This document shows, piece after piece, positions 1 to 8,536 of a stretch of DNA of 64,000 nucleotides; the stretch's first letter is position 1, and each line of letters opens with the position of its first letter. The notes below the pieces were generated by a model. That model saw only the letters and a program-made list of their open reading frames with translations. It was not told where the DNA came from and made no database searches. Location of the stretch: contig CAJUDW010000009.1 of the NCBI GenBank assembly GCA_910584995.1, positions 32,136-96,135 of the forward strand. Direction: 5' to 3'. The position numbers and the translations under genes were made by a program. The DNA is from an uncultured Oscillibacter sp. GTDB lineage: Bacteria; Bacillota; Clostridia; Oscillospirales; Oscillospiraceae.

Positions 1-95
1 ACTTCCACCAGTTCGTCGTAGGTGACATTTTCCACCATACGAACCATCATCAGAGGGCTGACGATCTCCTCTACGGTTTTATATTCACGAATCAT
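1..95 (-). CDS. ntpB: V-type ATP synthase subunit B, N-terminal part (runs off the window)
   Basis: Non-catalytic nucleotide-binding subunit of the V1 head. Only the first 31 codons are present; they start MIREYKTVEEI and continue PLMMVRMV, which is the usual start of bacterial V-type B subunits. The ATG shares one base with the stop codon of subunit A (TGATG), so its translation is probably coupled to the gene before it. The rest lies beyond the left edge. The position right after subunit A matches the order of V-ATPase operons. Identity is secure from N-terminus plus context; nothing can be said about the rest of the protein. Confidence 0.9.
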   Translation of the reverse strand, partial: MIREYKTVEEIVSPLMMVRMVENVTYDELVE

Positions 96-1864
96 CAGTT
101 CTCACCTCCCTGAGCAGTGACGGCCCCGATCTCCTGGGCCATCTCCCGCTCAATCTGCGCATAGGCCTCCACGTACTCGTCCGCAGGAACGCTCTTGGCG
201 CGGCCGATTTTCTCCCTGGCAGGAATGTCAAAGAGTTTCGCCGCCTGGGCGCCCTTGGCGATGGCATCCCGGCAGAGGGTCTCGTAGTTGAGGACCATAG
301 CCAGCAGCTTGCCCTGCCGGTCATAGCTGGAATAGCCATCGATATCGGTAAAGGCGTTCTGCTGGAGGAAGTCCTCCCGGATCATCCGGGCTACTTCCAG
401 GGTCAGCTGATCGGCGGCGGACAGGGCGTCCTTACCTACCAGCTGGACGATCTCATTGAGGCTGGCCTCGTTCTGGAGGATGCTCATGGCTTTGCCCCGG
501 TCCTCCATGAACTTGGCGCCGAAATTCTCGTCAAACCAAGGCTTCAGGGAGTCCAGATACAGGGAATAGGAGTTCAGCCAGTTGATGGCCGGGAAATGAC
601 GCTTATAGGCCAGGGAGGAGTCCAGGGCCCAGAACACCTTGACAATACGCATAGTGGCCTGGGAGACCGGCTCGGAGAGGTCGCCGCCGGGAGGCGACAC
701 GGCGCCTACGGCGGTCAGGCTGCCCCGGCGCTCGTCGGAGCCCATGCACTCCACGCTGCCGGCCCGCTCGTAGAACTGGGCCAGACGGGAGGAGAGGTAG
801 GCGGGATAGCCCTCTTCGCCGGGCATCTCTTCCAGACGGCCGGACATCTCACGGAGGGCCTCGGCCCAGCGGGAGGTGGAGTCGGCGATGACGGCCACGT
901 CATAGCCCATATCCCGGAAATACTCTGCGATGGTAATGCCGGTATACACGCTGGCCTCACGGGCCGCCACGGGCATATCGGAGGTATTGGCAATCAGCAC
1001 CGTCCGCTTCATCAGGGACTCTCCGGTGCGGGGATCCTTCAGTTCCGGGAACTCCCGCAGAACGTCGGTCATCTCGTTGCCGCGTTCGCCGCAGCCGATA
1101 TAGATAACGATATCCACATCGGACCACTTGGCCAGCTGGTGCTGCACAACAGTCTTGCCGGAGCCGAAGGGGCCGGGCACGGCAGCCGTGCCGCCCTTGG
1201 CAATGGGGAACATGGTGTCGATAATCCGCTGGCCGGAGCAGAGGGGACGGGCAGGCGGATATTTCTTCTCATAGGGACGGCCCACACGGACAGGCCACCG
1301 CTGGATCATGGTGAGGGGGATCTCCTTCCCCTCCTCCGTCTTCAGCGTGGCGATGGTCTCCGTCACATTAAAGGAGCCGCTCTTAATGCCGGTGACAGTG
1401 CCGCTCATATTGGGAGGCACCATAATCTTGTGGAGCACCACAGGGGTCTCAGGCACGGTACCCAGGATATCACCGCCGGAAACCTTGTCGCCTACTTTGG
1501 CAACGGCAGTGAAGTCCCACTTCTTCTCGTGATCCACGGCGGGAACCTCCACGCCGCGGGTGATGCAGGCGCCGACCTTTTCCACGATTTTCTCCAAAGG
1601 CCGCTGGATACCGTCATAAATGCCCTCGATCATGCCCGGCCCCAACTCCACGCTCATCGGCGCGCCGGTGGTGACGACCTCCGCACCGGGCCCAAGCCCC
1701 GAGGTTTCCTCGTAAACCTGGATAGACGCGGTGTCGCCCTTCATGGTCAGAATTTCGCCGATCAGACGCTGGGGGCCGACGCGAACCACGTCGGACATGT
1801 TGGCATCCGACAGGCCCGTGGCCACCACCAGCGGTCCGGAAACTTTAACAACTTTACCGCTCAA
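95..1864 (-). CDS. ntpA: V-type ATP synthase subunit A (catalytic)
   Basis: Catalytic ATP-binding subunit of the V1 head, 589 residues, the normal size for the family. The P-loop GPFGSGKT lies near residues 231-238, followed by the IGCGERGNEMTDVL segment and, later, ADSTSRWAEALREMSGRLEEMPGEEGYP in pieces typical of A subunits (arginine and glutamate of the catalytic site). The reading frame opens with TTG at 1864, placed about eight bases after an AAGAAGG ribosome-binding site; no ATG in frame fits as well. It is separated from the F gene by an unusual 350-base gap and overlaps the B gene by one base. Confidence 0.97.
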   Translation of the reverse strand: MSGKVVKVSGPLVVATGLSDANMSDVVRVGPQRLIGEILTMKGDTASIQVYEETSGLGPGAEVVTTGAPMSVELGPGMIEGIYDGIQRPLEKIVEKVGACITRGVEVPAVDHEKKWDFTAVAKVGDKVSGGDILGTVPETPVVLHKIMVPPNMSGTVTGIKSGSFNVTETIATLKTEEGKEIPLTMIQRWPVRVGRPYEKKYPPARPLCSGQRIIDTMFPIAKGGTAAVPGPFGSGKTVVQHQLAKWSDVDIVIYIGCGERGNEMTDVLREFPELKDPRTGESLMKRTVLIANTSDMPVAAREASVYTGITIAEYFRDMGYDVAVIADSTSRWAEALREMSGRLEEMPGEEGYPAYLSSRLAQFYERAGSVECMGSDERRGSLTAVGAVSPPGGDLSEPVSQATMRIVKVFWALDSSLAYKRHFPAINWLNSYSLYLDSLKPWFDENFGAKFMEDRGKAMSILQNEASLNEIVQLVGKDALSAADQLTLEVARMIREDFLQQNAFTDIDGYSSYDRQGKLLAMVLNYETLCRDAIAKGAQAAKLFDIPAREKIGRAKSVPADEYVEAYAQIEREMAQEIGAVTAQGGEN

Positions 1865-2215
1865 TACAAAACCCTTCTTTCAGGATAAATTCGCGGGACA
1901 ACCCCTCCCGTCAACGGGAATTCGGAAAAGGGGCCAAGGGAAAACACGTTTTCCCCTGTTCTTCCGCCTTTGGCGGAAGGAGGATTGAAATGAATTTCCA
2001 CCGCGGCACATACACGGCGAAAATCCCCCAACCCGTGCCTCCTGGGACGTACACACCAGCGACGCCATTTTAGGCCCCCACGGGGGGAACAAACGGAATG
2101 GAGCGGGGCCTGCCCATAGGGCGGGGCACACAGCATGCAGTTTGTCCTGACGCGGAGAGGGGGACCGGCGGGCGCAGCCTGCCGGGGCGTCCGGGGACAA
2201 CGTCCTCCCTGGGGA
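1865..2215. other. 350-base non-coding gap inside the V-ATPase operon, with hairpins
   Basis: All other junctions in this operon are shorter than 80 bases. No convincing gene is seen here on either strand. The half nearest subunit A has two strong hairpins: positions 1938-1955 (seven-base arms GGGAAAA/TTTTCCC around CACG) and 1961-1979 (eight-base arms CTTCCGCC/GGCGGAAG around TTT). Neither is followed by a long U run on the minus strand, so RNA processing, pausing or stability control of the A-B half of the transcript is more likely than full termination. No promoter of good quality was found in it. Confidence 0.5.
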
Positions 2216-2533
2216 TTACAGGATATCCGCCCCTACCGCTCTCTCGATAGCCCGCTGGATATTGTTCTTTCCAATGCCCAGGGAGCCGTCCTGGCCGGGG
2301 ATCAGGATGATGGCGGGCCGCAGCTCGTCCTTATACCGGGCCAGCACGTCCTCCATATCCTTGGCCAGACGTTCCGTCAGATAGATCACCGCGCAGTTGG
2401 TCTTCGCCAGTTCCTTGATCTTCTCCCGGGCTTCCTCCACAGAATTCACCGGGTAGGTATCCAGGCCCAGGGCGCGGAAGCCCATCACGGACTCCCAGTC
2501 GCCGATTACGGCAATTTGATACGTTGCAGCCAT
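2216..2533 (-). CDS. ntpG: V-type ATP synthase subunit F
   Basis: Small subunit of the central rotor stalk of V1 (called NtpG in Enterococcus hirae, F elsewhere). The 105-residue length is typical. It opens with a Rossmann-like strand (IAVIGDWESVMGFRALGLD), the hallmark of the family, and the C-terminal helix starts after the IILIPG segment, ending with the GKNNIQRAIERAVGADIL stretch typical of these proteins. It lies between the C and A genes, as in other bacterial V-ATPase operons. The ATG is preceded by GGCGGTG about seven bases upstream. Confidence 0.93.
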   Translation of the reverse strand: MAATYQIAVIGDWESVMGFRALGLDTYPVNSVEEAREKIKELAKTNCAVIYLTERLAKDMEDVLARYKDELRPAIILIPGQDGSLGIGKNNIQRAIERAVGADIL

Positions 2534-2612
2534 TTTACACCGCCTTTATTACTTGTATGCTCCGCTGCCCGGCCAAAACCGGACAGGCGGAGAGGCCGCC
2601 GCAGGACAGTCC

Positions 2613-3617
2613 TCAGGCATAGCTGGCCCGCAGGCGGGACCGGATAATCTCCGGTGAAATTCCGGCGGCGCGGCCCATCAGCAGGATCCGAAGATTGGTA
2701 TACTCGGTCTCCCGGGCGGCCAGATAACCTACCAGAGGCGCCTCGCCGAAGGGCACAAACTGCGCACCGGCGAGATACTCGCCCACAACGTTGTCGCACA
2801 GCTTCTCGAACTCCGTCAGGGGCCCGCCCTGGAGGGCCTGGCTCCCGGCCTCTGCCGCCGGGGCAAAGGGCGTGGGGGCGTACAACTCCGTCAGACCGCC
2901 GCCCCGGGCGGCGCTGACAGCCAGAATACCGTCCAGGGGGATTTCGCCCCCCTCAAAGAGGACGCCCCGGAGGAACTCCTCGTTCTTCCCCATCCGGATG
3001 GTCCGGACCAGGGTCCGGAGGTTGGCGGCGTCAATCTGGCTCCGGACATAGCCCCGGAGGAACGCACTGCCGGTCTCCACCGCCACGGCGTCCATATCCC
3101 GGTAAAACCAGCGGTCCAGCACAATGTCGCACAGCTGGGGATCCCGGGTAGTCTGCAAAACCTCCCGGGCCTCTGCCGCGGCGGATGCCAGCATGGGGGG
3201 CAGGCCGTCCAAATCGCCGGAACGCAGGGCCTCCGCCAGTTCGGATGCTGGAATCCGGCCCATATCCATCAGCATATGATCCGCGCCGGTCTCCATGGCC
3301 TCCGCCTTCAGCAGGGCCTTTACGTTGTGATAATCGTATTTCAGCTTAAAAACATCCATATACCTGGGATCCGGCGTTCCGTCCGCCAGATCGGAGAGGG
3401 TCTCCTCCCTGGCCCGGGCCAAAGCCGCATCCATGGCCTCCGGATCGGCGGCGTCCAGTTCCGGATAGCCGCAGTCCTGCAGGATTTTCAGCGCCTCTTC
3501 GTCGGTGCGGGCCTCCAGAACCTGTTCCATCCGCTCCCGGGTCAGAAGCCCTGTCTCCATGGCCTTGATCCGGGCGGAAATCACCAGGTAATCGGTGTCT
3601 TTGATTCTTTTCGCCAA
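2613..3617 (-). CDS. ntpC: V-type ATP synthase subunit C (AC39/d type)
   Basis: Funnel-shaped subunit that joins the V1 central stalk to the membrane rotor ring. At 334 residues it has the normal length, is largely helical and has three repeated helical lobes; the phrases KLKYDYHNVKALLKAE (about residues 89-105) and ETEYTNLRILLMGRAAG near the C-terminus are highly typical of the family. It starts with ATG shortly after a GGAGGAAG ribosome-binding site, 19 bases downstream of the E gene. Assignment rests on these phrases and on its position between E and F. Confidence 0.93.
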   Translation of the reverse strand: MAKRIKDTDYLVISARIKAMETGLLTRERMEQVLEARTDEEALKILQDCGYPELDAADPEAMDAALARAREETLSDLADGTPDPRYMDVFKLKYDYHNVKALLKAEAMETGADHMLMDMGRIPASELAEALRSGDLDGLPPMLASAAAEAREVLQTTRDPQLCDIVLDRWFYRDMDAVAVETGSAFLRGYVRSQIDAANLRTLVRTIRMGKNEEFLRGVLFEGGEIPLDGILAVSAARGGGLTELYAPTPFAPAAEAGSQALQGGPLTEFEKLCDNVVGEYLAGAQFVPFGEAPLVGYLAARETEYTNLRILLMGRAAGISPEIIRSRLRASYA

Positions 3618-3636
3618 GACACTTCCTCCTTCCCTT

Positions 3637-4329
3637 TTACGCCTCCGGGAACAGTTTCTTCGCTACCGTACCGGCGGTCTCCGCCTTCTGCAGGCGTACC
3701 AGGGTATCGAAGGTACAGTTGACCTCCACATTCTCGTCCTTCAGGATGAAGCCGCCCTTGATGGGCCGGGTCTCCTGGGAGAGGGTCAGGCCTCCGGCGC
3801 TCTTGGCTGCGGTGGCCACGCCGGCCACCATCTTGTTAAGCATGGCGCCCACCTTGCCGCCGGCGATGACACGGGGAGGCTCGGTCGTTTCCGTTTTGCC
3901 CAGGCGCTCGTTGGCCTTAGCCACAGCTGCCTTGCCAACCCGGTCCCGGTCCCCGGCAGAGAAGATCACCTCTTCCTTGCCGCTGGATGAAGCCTCCGCC
4001 AGCAGATCCGCCAGCACGTCTACGTACTGCTTCTCCGGCATGGCGCAGAGTTTTTCCAGGGCCAAGGCGTAAACCTTTTCCACCATTTCCTGTTTCGCAG
4101 CCAGGGCCACCTTCCGGGCCTCCATCTGGGCCACGCTCACCAGGCGCTCTTCCCGCTCGGCGGCGGCCTTCTGGTTTTTCGCCGTCAGATCCGCCATCTC
4201 CGCGTCCGCCTGGTTCTGGTACTTGGCCGCAATCTGCGCCGCCTGCTCCCGGGCGGCCGCCAAAAGGCTGTCGGTCTCCGCCTTGGCCTCGGCGTTGATG
4301 CGATCCGTGATTTTATCGATTCCGTTCAT
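3637..4329 (-). CDS. ntpE: V-type ATP synthase subunit E
   Basis: Peripheral-stalk (stator) subunit, 230 residues. The N-terminal half is a long charged coiled coil rich in Ala, Glu and Lys (residues about 1-100), the C-terminal half a small globular domain with the GGFILKDENVEVNCTFD strand pattern that binds the V1 head. In the complex it pairs with the small H/G coiled-coil protein encoded at the front of this operon. It follows the K gene by 23 bases and has a good ribosome-binding site (AAAGGGG) before its ATG. Confidence 0.93.
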   Translation of the reverse strand: MNGIDKITDRINAEAKAETDSLLAAAREQAAQIAAKYQNQADAEMADLTAKNQKAAAEREERLVSVAQMEARKVALAAKQEMVEKVYALALEKLCAMPEKQYVDVLADLLAEASSSGKEEVIFSAGDRDRVGKAAVAKANERLGKTETTEPPRVIAGGKVGAMLNKMVAGVATAAKSAGGLTLSQETRPIKGGFILKDENVEVNCTFDTLVRLQKAETAGTVAKKLFPEA

Positions 4330-4352
4330 ACTCGAATCCCCTTTCTATGGGG

Positions 4353-4874
4353 TCAGGAGATGTTGATGATCATCAGCATGGAAGCCAGCAGGGACAGGAT
4401 AGCGTAGAACTCCACGGTGATGCAGAGGACCATGCCCTTGGACCAGTCGTCAGGCTTCTTGGCCAGGATGTTGATGGAGCCGGCGGCAACGCGGCCCTGG
4501 GCAATGGCGGAGAACAGGCCGCCGAGAGCCATGGGCAGGCAGGCCGCAAAATACTGCATGCCCTGGTTGATGGTCATCTGGGGCATCTCGCCGCCCAGCA
4601 GGCCCATGGAGAAGATGGCGAAGAACCAGACCACCAGGCCGTACAGGCCCTGGGTGCCGGGGATAACCTGGAGAATCATGACCTTACCGAACTTGCTGGG
4701 ATCCTGGCACAGGAGGCCTGTGCCGGCCTCGCCGGCGATGCCGGTGCCCTTGGCGGAGCCGATGCCGGGCAGCACAGCCGCCAGGCCCGCGCCCAGCAGC
4801 GCCAGGGCCAGGCCGCCGATGGTGCCAAGGAAGGTTACGCTCTGCTGAAGATCTACCATTTGATTGATGTCCAT
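4353..4874 (-). CDS. ntpK: V-type ATP synthase subunit K (rotor ring proteolipid)
   Basis: Membrane rotor subunit made of two fused hairpins (four membrane helices), 173 residues. The start at 4874 (MDINQM) is chosen because GAGGAGG lies just upstream; an open frame continues further up but overlaps the I gene. Ligands of the E. hirae Na+ site are recognisable: I71-P-G-T74-Q75 (family LPGTQ), Q126 in SAIAQGRVAAG and the essential carboxylate E155 in ITVEFYAIL. The C-terminal NILAKKPDDWSKG segment is also typical. Conservation of Thr, Gln, Gln and Glu suggests the ring carries Na+ rather than only protons; this is inference from the residues. Confidence 0.95.
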   Translation of the reverse strand: MDINQMVDLQQSVTFLGTIGGLALALLGAGLAAVLPGIGSAKGTGIAGEAGTGLLCQDPSKFGKVMILQVIPGTQGLYGLVVWFFAIFSMGLLGGEMPQMTINQGMQYFAACLPMALGGLFSAIAQGRVAAGSINILAKKPDDWSKGMVLCITVEFYAILSLLASMLMIINIS

Positions 4875-4887
4875 TTTTGTTTCCTCC

Positions 4888-6819
4888 TCAATTGTTTTGG
4901 ATATCCACGTATTTGGTCTGCATGGCCAAAGGACGGAAGGGCTTGCCGCCGTCCTCGTAGAACTTTCCGAAATACTCCAGACACTGCAAACGCAGGTCGT
5001 GGACATAGCAGCCCAGCAGGTTCAGCGCAAAGTTCAGCGCGTTGCCGGCCAGGGAGATGATCAAAAAGACGATAATGTTCCCGGGAATGGCCCCCAAGGT
5101 GTTGAATACCTGGGCGATGACGCTGCCTGCCAGCATCAGGGCCATCAGACGGGCATAGGACAAAATGTCGCCGAAATACCCGGTCACGTGGTTATAGAGG
5201 GAGCCGAAGATACCCATAATCTTCCCGAGGCCCTGGCCGGTAACCAGAGGCCCGATGACGATCAGGGCCAGGCCCACGTAGAGCACCAGGTTCGTCACGC
5301 CCAGGGCCATCAAGCCGATTCCGGCGAAGACGATCCACCAGGTGGCCTCCTCAAAAACCGCGTCCAGCACCTGCCCGGCCTTAAGCTTGCGGATGAAGCT
5401 GACAGCCATGCCGGCGATAATCTGCACCAGGCCCAGGGCCATGGCTCCCACCAGGATCATCAGGGTGTCGTTCAGGGGGGTGAACAGGGCTGGCAGGGCG
5501 AAGTCGTTTCCGGTGAGAATCTTCACCACCTGGGTCAGGAAGTCCCCGAAGAAGCCGCCGGTAATGGCGCCCATGATAAAGGTGGACACGCCACACAGCT
5601 GCAGCAGGCCCATCATGTGGCCCATGGTGCCCCGGGGCCGGTACTTTTTCGAGATGATAGTCCCCGCCAGGAACATCAGGATGCCGTAGCCCATATCCGC
5701 CATCATAATGCCGTAAAACAAAATGAAGAACGGCGCCATCAGGGGGTTGGGGTCTACGTTGTTGTAGGCGGGCAAGGAGTACATCTCCGTCACCATGTTC
5801 AGGGGGCGGGTCAGCCAGTTGTTTTTCAGCTGGACCGGCACATTGGGGATATCCTCCTCCGCCGGATCCTCCGCCTCCCAGGCGCAGCCCAGCTTCTCCA
5901 GCAGGGCTTTCACGCCGTCCATGCTCTCTGCCGGGGCCCAGCCCTCAAAGAAGAGGATGGTGCCGTCGGTGAGAATCCGCTCCCCGTTGATCTCCCGGGC
6001 CTCCTCGGTCCGGAGACGATCCGCATAGAGTTGGAGGGCCTCCTTGGCGCCGGCCTGGGCGGCAATGGCGGCTACGGCGGCCTCCTGGGCCTTCCGGTTC
6101 TCCGCAATCTTTGCCTCCAGTTCCCGGAGATGGGCCTCCGGGGTGCCGTCCATGCCCTGGAAAGTCACCACGCTGAAGGCGTGGGGCCGCAGGACCTCCA
6201 TGACGGCCTGTTCATCTGCCCTGTGGCAGATCAAAAGATAGTAGATTTGCTGTTTGTCGGCGCCGATCTCCAGGATCTCCGCCGCCGCGCCGGAGGCGCC
6301 CAACTCGGTCTTCACCGCGCCGGTGTCCGTGCCGCCGGGGCAGACGCCCAAACGGTACAAGACATGCTCCGTACCCTCCGCGTTCAAGTGCATGTCCAGC
6401 CCCTGCCAGGGCCGCAGGGAAGCCTGCCGCGCCGCCAGCCGGGATTCCTCGCTTTGGAGCCTGGACAGCGTCTGAAGCTGCCCGCCGATCTCCCGGCAAG
6501 TCTCCTTGGCCCTGTCCACCGTACCGGCGCTCAGGAAGTCCGCCTCGGAGATGGGGTGGCGCTGGATAAACAGGCCGTCCGTCACCTGGGCGTACTTTTT
6601 AATGGCCGCCAGCGCGGTATTCACATCGGTGATATCCTCCTTTGTGGACACCAGGCTGGACTGGCTCCGCCGGAGCAGGGACGACCAGGCAGGGTCCGCC
6701 AGCTTGCCGTCAGGCTCACTGATCTCCACACAGCCCAGATGGAGCATGCCTTTCAGCAGTTCCTCCCGGCAGCCGGCCATCGCCATGACGCGAAGTTTTT
6801 TCATTTTTACAATGGCCAT
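4888..6819 (-). CDS. ntpI: V-type ATP synthase subunit I (stator a-subunit)
   Basis: Large stator subunit that holds the ion half-channels and anchors the peripheral stalks. It has 643 residues: a soluble N-terminal half with long coiled-coil segments (about 1-330) and a membrane half with seven or so hydrophobic helices (about 350-620). The phrases MAPFFILFYGIMMADMGYG and LSYARLMALMLAGSVIAQVFN are diagnostic for the family, the second holding the essential arginine facing the rotor. It starts one base from the end of the H gene and precedes K by 13 bases. Confidence 0.95.
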   Translation of the reverse strand: MAIVKMKKLRVMAMAGCREELLKGMLHLGCVEISEPDGKLADPAWSSLLRRSQSSLVSTKEDITDVNTALAAIKKYAQVTDGLFIQRHPISEADFLSAGTVDRAKETCREIGGQLQTLSRLQSEESRLAARQASLRPWQGLDMHLNAEGTEHVLYRLGVCPGGTDTGAVKTELGASGAAAEILEIGADKQQIYYLLICHRADEQAVMEVLRPHAFSVVTFQGMDGTPEAHLRELEAKIAENRKAQEAAVAAIAAQAGAKEALQLYADRLRTEEAREINGERILTDGTILFFEGWAPAESMDGVKALLEKLGCAWEAEDPAEEDIPNVPVQLKNNWLTRPLNMVTEMYSLPAYNNVDPNPLMAPFFILFYGIMMADMGYGILMFLAGTIISKKYRPRGTMGHMMGLLQLCGVSTFIMGAITGGFFGDFLTQVVKILTGNDFALPALFTPLNDTLMILVGAMALGLVQIIAGMAVSFIRKLKAGQVLDAVFEEATWWIVFAGIGLMALGVTNLVLYVGLALIVIGPLVTGQGLGKIMGIFGSLYNHVTGYFGDILSYARLMALMLAGSVIAQVFNTLGAIPGNIIVFLIISLAGNALNFALNLLGCYVHDLRLQCLEYFGKFYEDGGKPFRPLAMQTKYVDIQNN

Positions 6820-6820
6820 A

Positions 6821-7135
6821 TCAGTGCTTCACAACCCTTCCGACAATAAACTCCGCAGCCTCTGCCAGATGCTTTTCCGCTGTCTCCCGCAGCTTGGCGG
6901 CTTCCGCCTCCGCGGTGCGGTCGATTTCGGCGGCCCGCTCCGCAGCCTTGGCCTCCGCCTGCTGCAGAAGTTCCCGGCCGCTCTCTGCGGCGCCGTCCCG
7001 GGTACGCTGTAAAAGCGCAAGACCGCTCTTTTCCGCGTCGGCGACGAGTTTCTTCGCCTCCGCCTCGGCAGCCGCCCTGCGCTCCCGGTTTTGTACTTCC
7101 ACCTGCGTGACCTTCTCGATTGCTTCCAGGGACAT
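6821..7135 (-). CDS. ntpF: V-type ATP synthase subunit H (G-like stator coiled coil)
   Basis: Small all-helical protein of 104 residues, rich in Ala, Glu, Lys and Arg, with a continuous coiled-coil pattern from about residue 5 to 95. It is the partner of subunit E in the peripheral stalk (NtpF of E. hirae, H or G elsewhere). Sequence alone would be non-specific; the assignment rests on its place as first gene of the operon, directly before subunit I. ATG at 7135 is preceded by AGAAGGTGA. Confidence 0.85.
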   Translation of the reverse strand: MSLEAIEKVTQVEVQNRERRAAAEAEAKKLVADAEKSGLALLQRTRDGAAESGRELLQQAEAKAAERAAEIDRTAEAEAAKLRETAEKHLAEAAEFIVGRVVKH

Positions 7136-7268
7136 CCGTTTTCACCTTCTCTCTCCCGTCATGCAATTTTCCGAACCGGCGGCAAGGCGTCCCGCCCCTC
7201 CTCCGGCCCTGGCATCGGATTTTTCCTTTTTGGGAAACCCCTACATGAGGAACCCGATTTCAAGGTTC

Positions 7269-7297
7269 ATTATAAAGCAACCGTCCCTGCAATGCAA
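7269..7297 (-). promoter_or_regulatory. Promoter of the V-ATPase operon
   Basis: On the minus strand TTGCAT (7297-7292) and a perfect TATAAT (7274-7269) are separated by 17 bases. The predicted start lies near 7262, giving a leader of about 125 bases before subunit H. It is the only good sigma-A type promoter between the upstream terminator and the first gene. Confidence 0.8.
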
Positions 7298-7374
7298 GGA
7301 AAATCTTATGAAAAAGGGTTCTTTCTTCCGTTCTTTCCGTTTTCAAAAGGCTAGACCGGAAAAGACAGGAAAAA

Positions 7375-7426
7375 CGCGGAAAAGAAAGCCCGTCCGTCCC
7401 GCCCTGTGCCGGGCAAAACGAACGGG
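7375..7426 (-). terminator. Terminator after the DivIVA-like gene
   Basis: On the minus strand a long GC-rich hairpin (arms 7426-7418 and 7397-7389, CCCGTTCGT with ACGGACGGG, one G-U pair, extended by inner CCC/GGG pairs) is followed by TTTCTTTT. It separates this transcript from the V-ATPase promoter. Confidence 0.8.
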
Positions 7427-7453
7427 TACGCGTGGATCCCGGGGCAAGGCGGC

Positions 7454-8071
7454 TCAGGCCTCCTCCGTTTCCTCCCGGCCCTCCAGCAGGGCCGTCAGCT
7501 GCTCCAGTTCCGCGCCGGAGCGGTCCAGCGCCCGGGGCAGCTGGGTCAGGTTCACCTCTACCTTCCGCAGTTCGCTGTTGACATAGGAAGCGGTGGATTC
7601 AAAAACGTCCATCAGGGCCTGGTACTGGGCCCTGAACGCCTCCGTTGTCTTCCGGAGGCGGCTGTGGGTCTCGTCCTCCAAATCGGCGGCCCGCTTCCTG
7701 GCCTCGCACTCAATGGCGCCAATCTGCCCCTGGAACCGGGTATAGGCCTCGGCGTCCGGCCGCAGGGACTCCACCTCCCGGGCCAGCCGCTCCGCCTGGG
7801 GCCGCAGGACCTCCAACTCCTGCCGGAGGGCGTCGTCCAGAGCGGCCTCCCCTTTCAGCTGCTCATGCTCGCTGCGGAGGGTCTCCAGCTGGTAGCGGAG
7901 GGTAGCCAACTGGGAGGAGAGGGATTCGTTCTCCACCCGGAGATCGTCGTTCTCCTTCCGCAGGGCGTCCTGGGCAGCGGCGGTCTCCTGGGCCGTCCGC
8001 TGGATATAGGCGATAACGTCCTGTTTGTCAAAGCCGCCGAAGGCGACGCTTTTAAAGGTGTTGTTATCCAT
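7454..8071 (-). CDS. DivIVA-like coiled-coil protein
   Basis: The protein has 205 residues. The first 30 (FKSVAFGGFDKQDVIAYIQ) match the N-terminal membrane-binding motif of DivIVA/GpsB proteins (F-G-G-Y/F-D-K-x-x-V), and nearly all the rest is predicted coiled coil with leucine/glutamate heptads. DivIVA-type proteins gather at curved membranes of poles and septa and recruit division or wall-synthesis factors. It is shorter than true DivIVA and lies outside the usual ylm-divIVA cluster, so a paralogue with a private role is likely. It has its own promoter at 8105-8133 and is the last gene before a terminator. Confidence 0.65.
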   Translation of the reverse strand: MDNNTFKSVAFGGFDKQDVIAYIQRTAQETAAAQDALRKENDDLRVENESLSSQLATLRYQLETLRSEHEQLKGEAALDDALRQELEVLRPQAERLAREVESLRPDAEAYTRFQGQIGAIECEARKRAADLEDETHSRLRKTTEAFRAQYQALMDVFESTASYVNSELRKVEVNLTQLPRALDRSGAELEQLTALLEGREETEEA

Positions 8072-8104
8072 GGTTTTCCCGCTTTCTATCGTTCTGTTCC
8101 CGGT

Positions 8105-8133
8105 ATTCTACCACAAGCCGCCCTGTTTTACAA
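8105..8133 (-). promoter_or_regulatory. Promoter of the DivIVA-like gene
   Basis: Minus strand TTGTAA (8133-8128), 17-base spacer, TAGAAT (8110-8105). It lies in the 100-base space after the HIT gene, about 35 bases before the DivIVA-like start codon, and would allow expression independent of alaS. Confidence 0.6.
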
Positions 8134-8174
8134 GGGGCCGGGAACGCCGCCCCTGGGTGGAACGCGGACGCGCC

Positions 8175-8513
8175 TCAACCCGGAGGCCAGGTCATATCCC
8201 GGCCGGAGAGCACATGGAAATGCAGGTGGGGCACAGTCTGCCCCGCCTGATCCCCGATGTTGGACACCACCCGGTAACTCTCCATGCCCTTTTCGGCAGC
8301 CACCTTGGCAATGACCTCAAAAATATGGGCGGCCACCCCGCTGTTCCCGGCGTCGATGCCGGAGACGGAGGGGATGTGGGTCTTGGGAATCACCAGGAAA
8401 TGGGTGGGCGCCTGGGGGGCGATATCGTTGAACGCCAGGCAGATATCGTCCTCATAGACCTTCACGCTGGGGATCTCCCCGGCGGCGATTTTGCAGAACA
8501 GGCAGTCGGACAT
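8175..8513 (-). CDS. HIT family protein (histidine triad nucleotide-binding)
   Basis: Small nucleotide hydrolase/transferase of the HINT branch, 112 residues. The histidine triad HLHFH is at residues 96-100 within QTVPHLHFHVL; the N-terminal CLFCKIAAGEIP contains the paired cysteines found in zinc-binding members, and HFLVIPKTHI is the usual central strand. Typical substrates are purine nucleoside phosphoramidates, including aminoacyl-AMP adducts, which fits its presence in a transcript led by alanyl-tRNA synthetase. ATG with AAGGAGG upstream; 23 bases after the DUF4250 gene. Confidence 0.92.
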   Translation of the reverse strand: MSDCLFCKIAAGEIPSVKVYEDDICLAFNDIAPQAPTHFLVIPKTHIPSVSGIDAGNSGVAAHIFEVIAKVAAEKGMESYRVVSNIGDQAGQTVPHLHFHVLSGRDMTWPPG

Positions 8514-8536
8514 GGTGAAACCTCCTTAAAAATATG

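Noticed and set aside
4864..6849. Open frame of 661 codons on the plus strand opposite subunit I
   Set aside because: Same antisense effect; the minus-strand frame has the full subunit I motifs.
7454..8071. Cell-division DivIVA proper
   Set aside because: Only the N-terminal motif and coiled coil agree; the gene is outside the ylm cluster and shorter, so I call it DivIVA-like.
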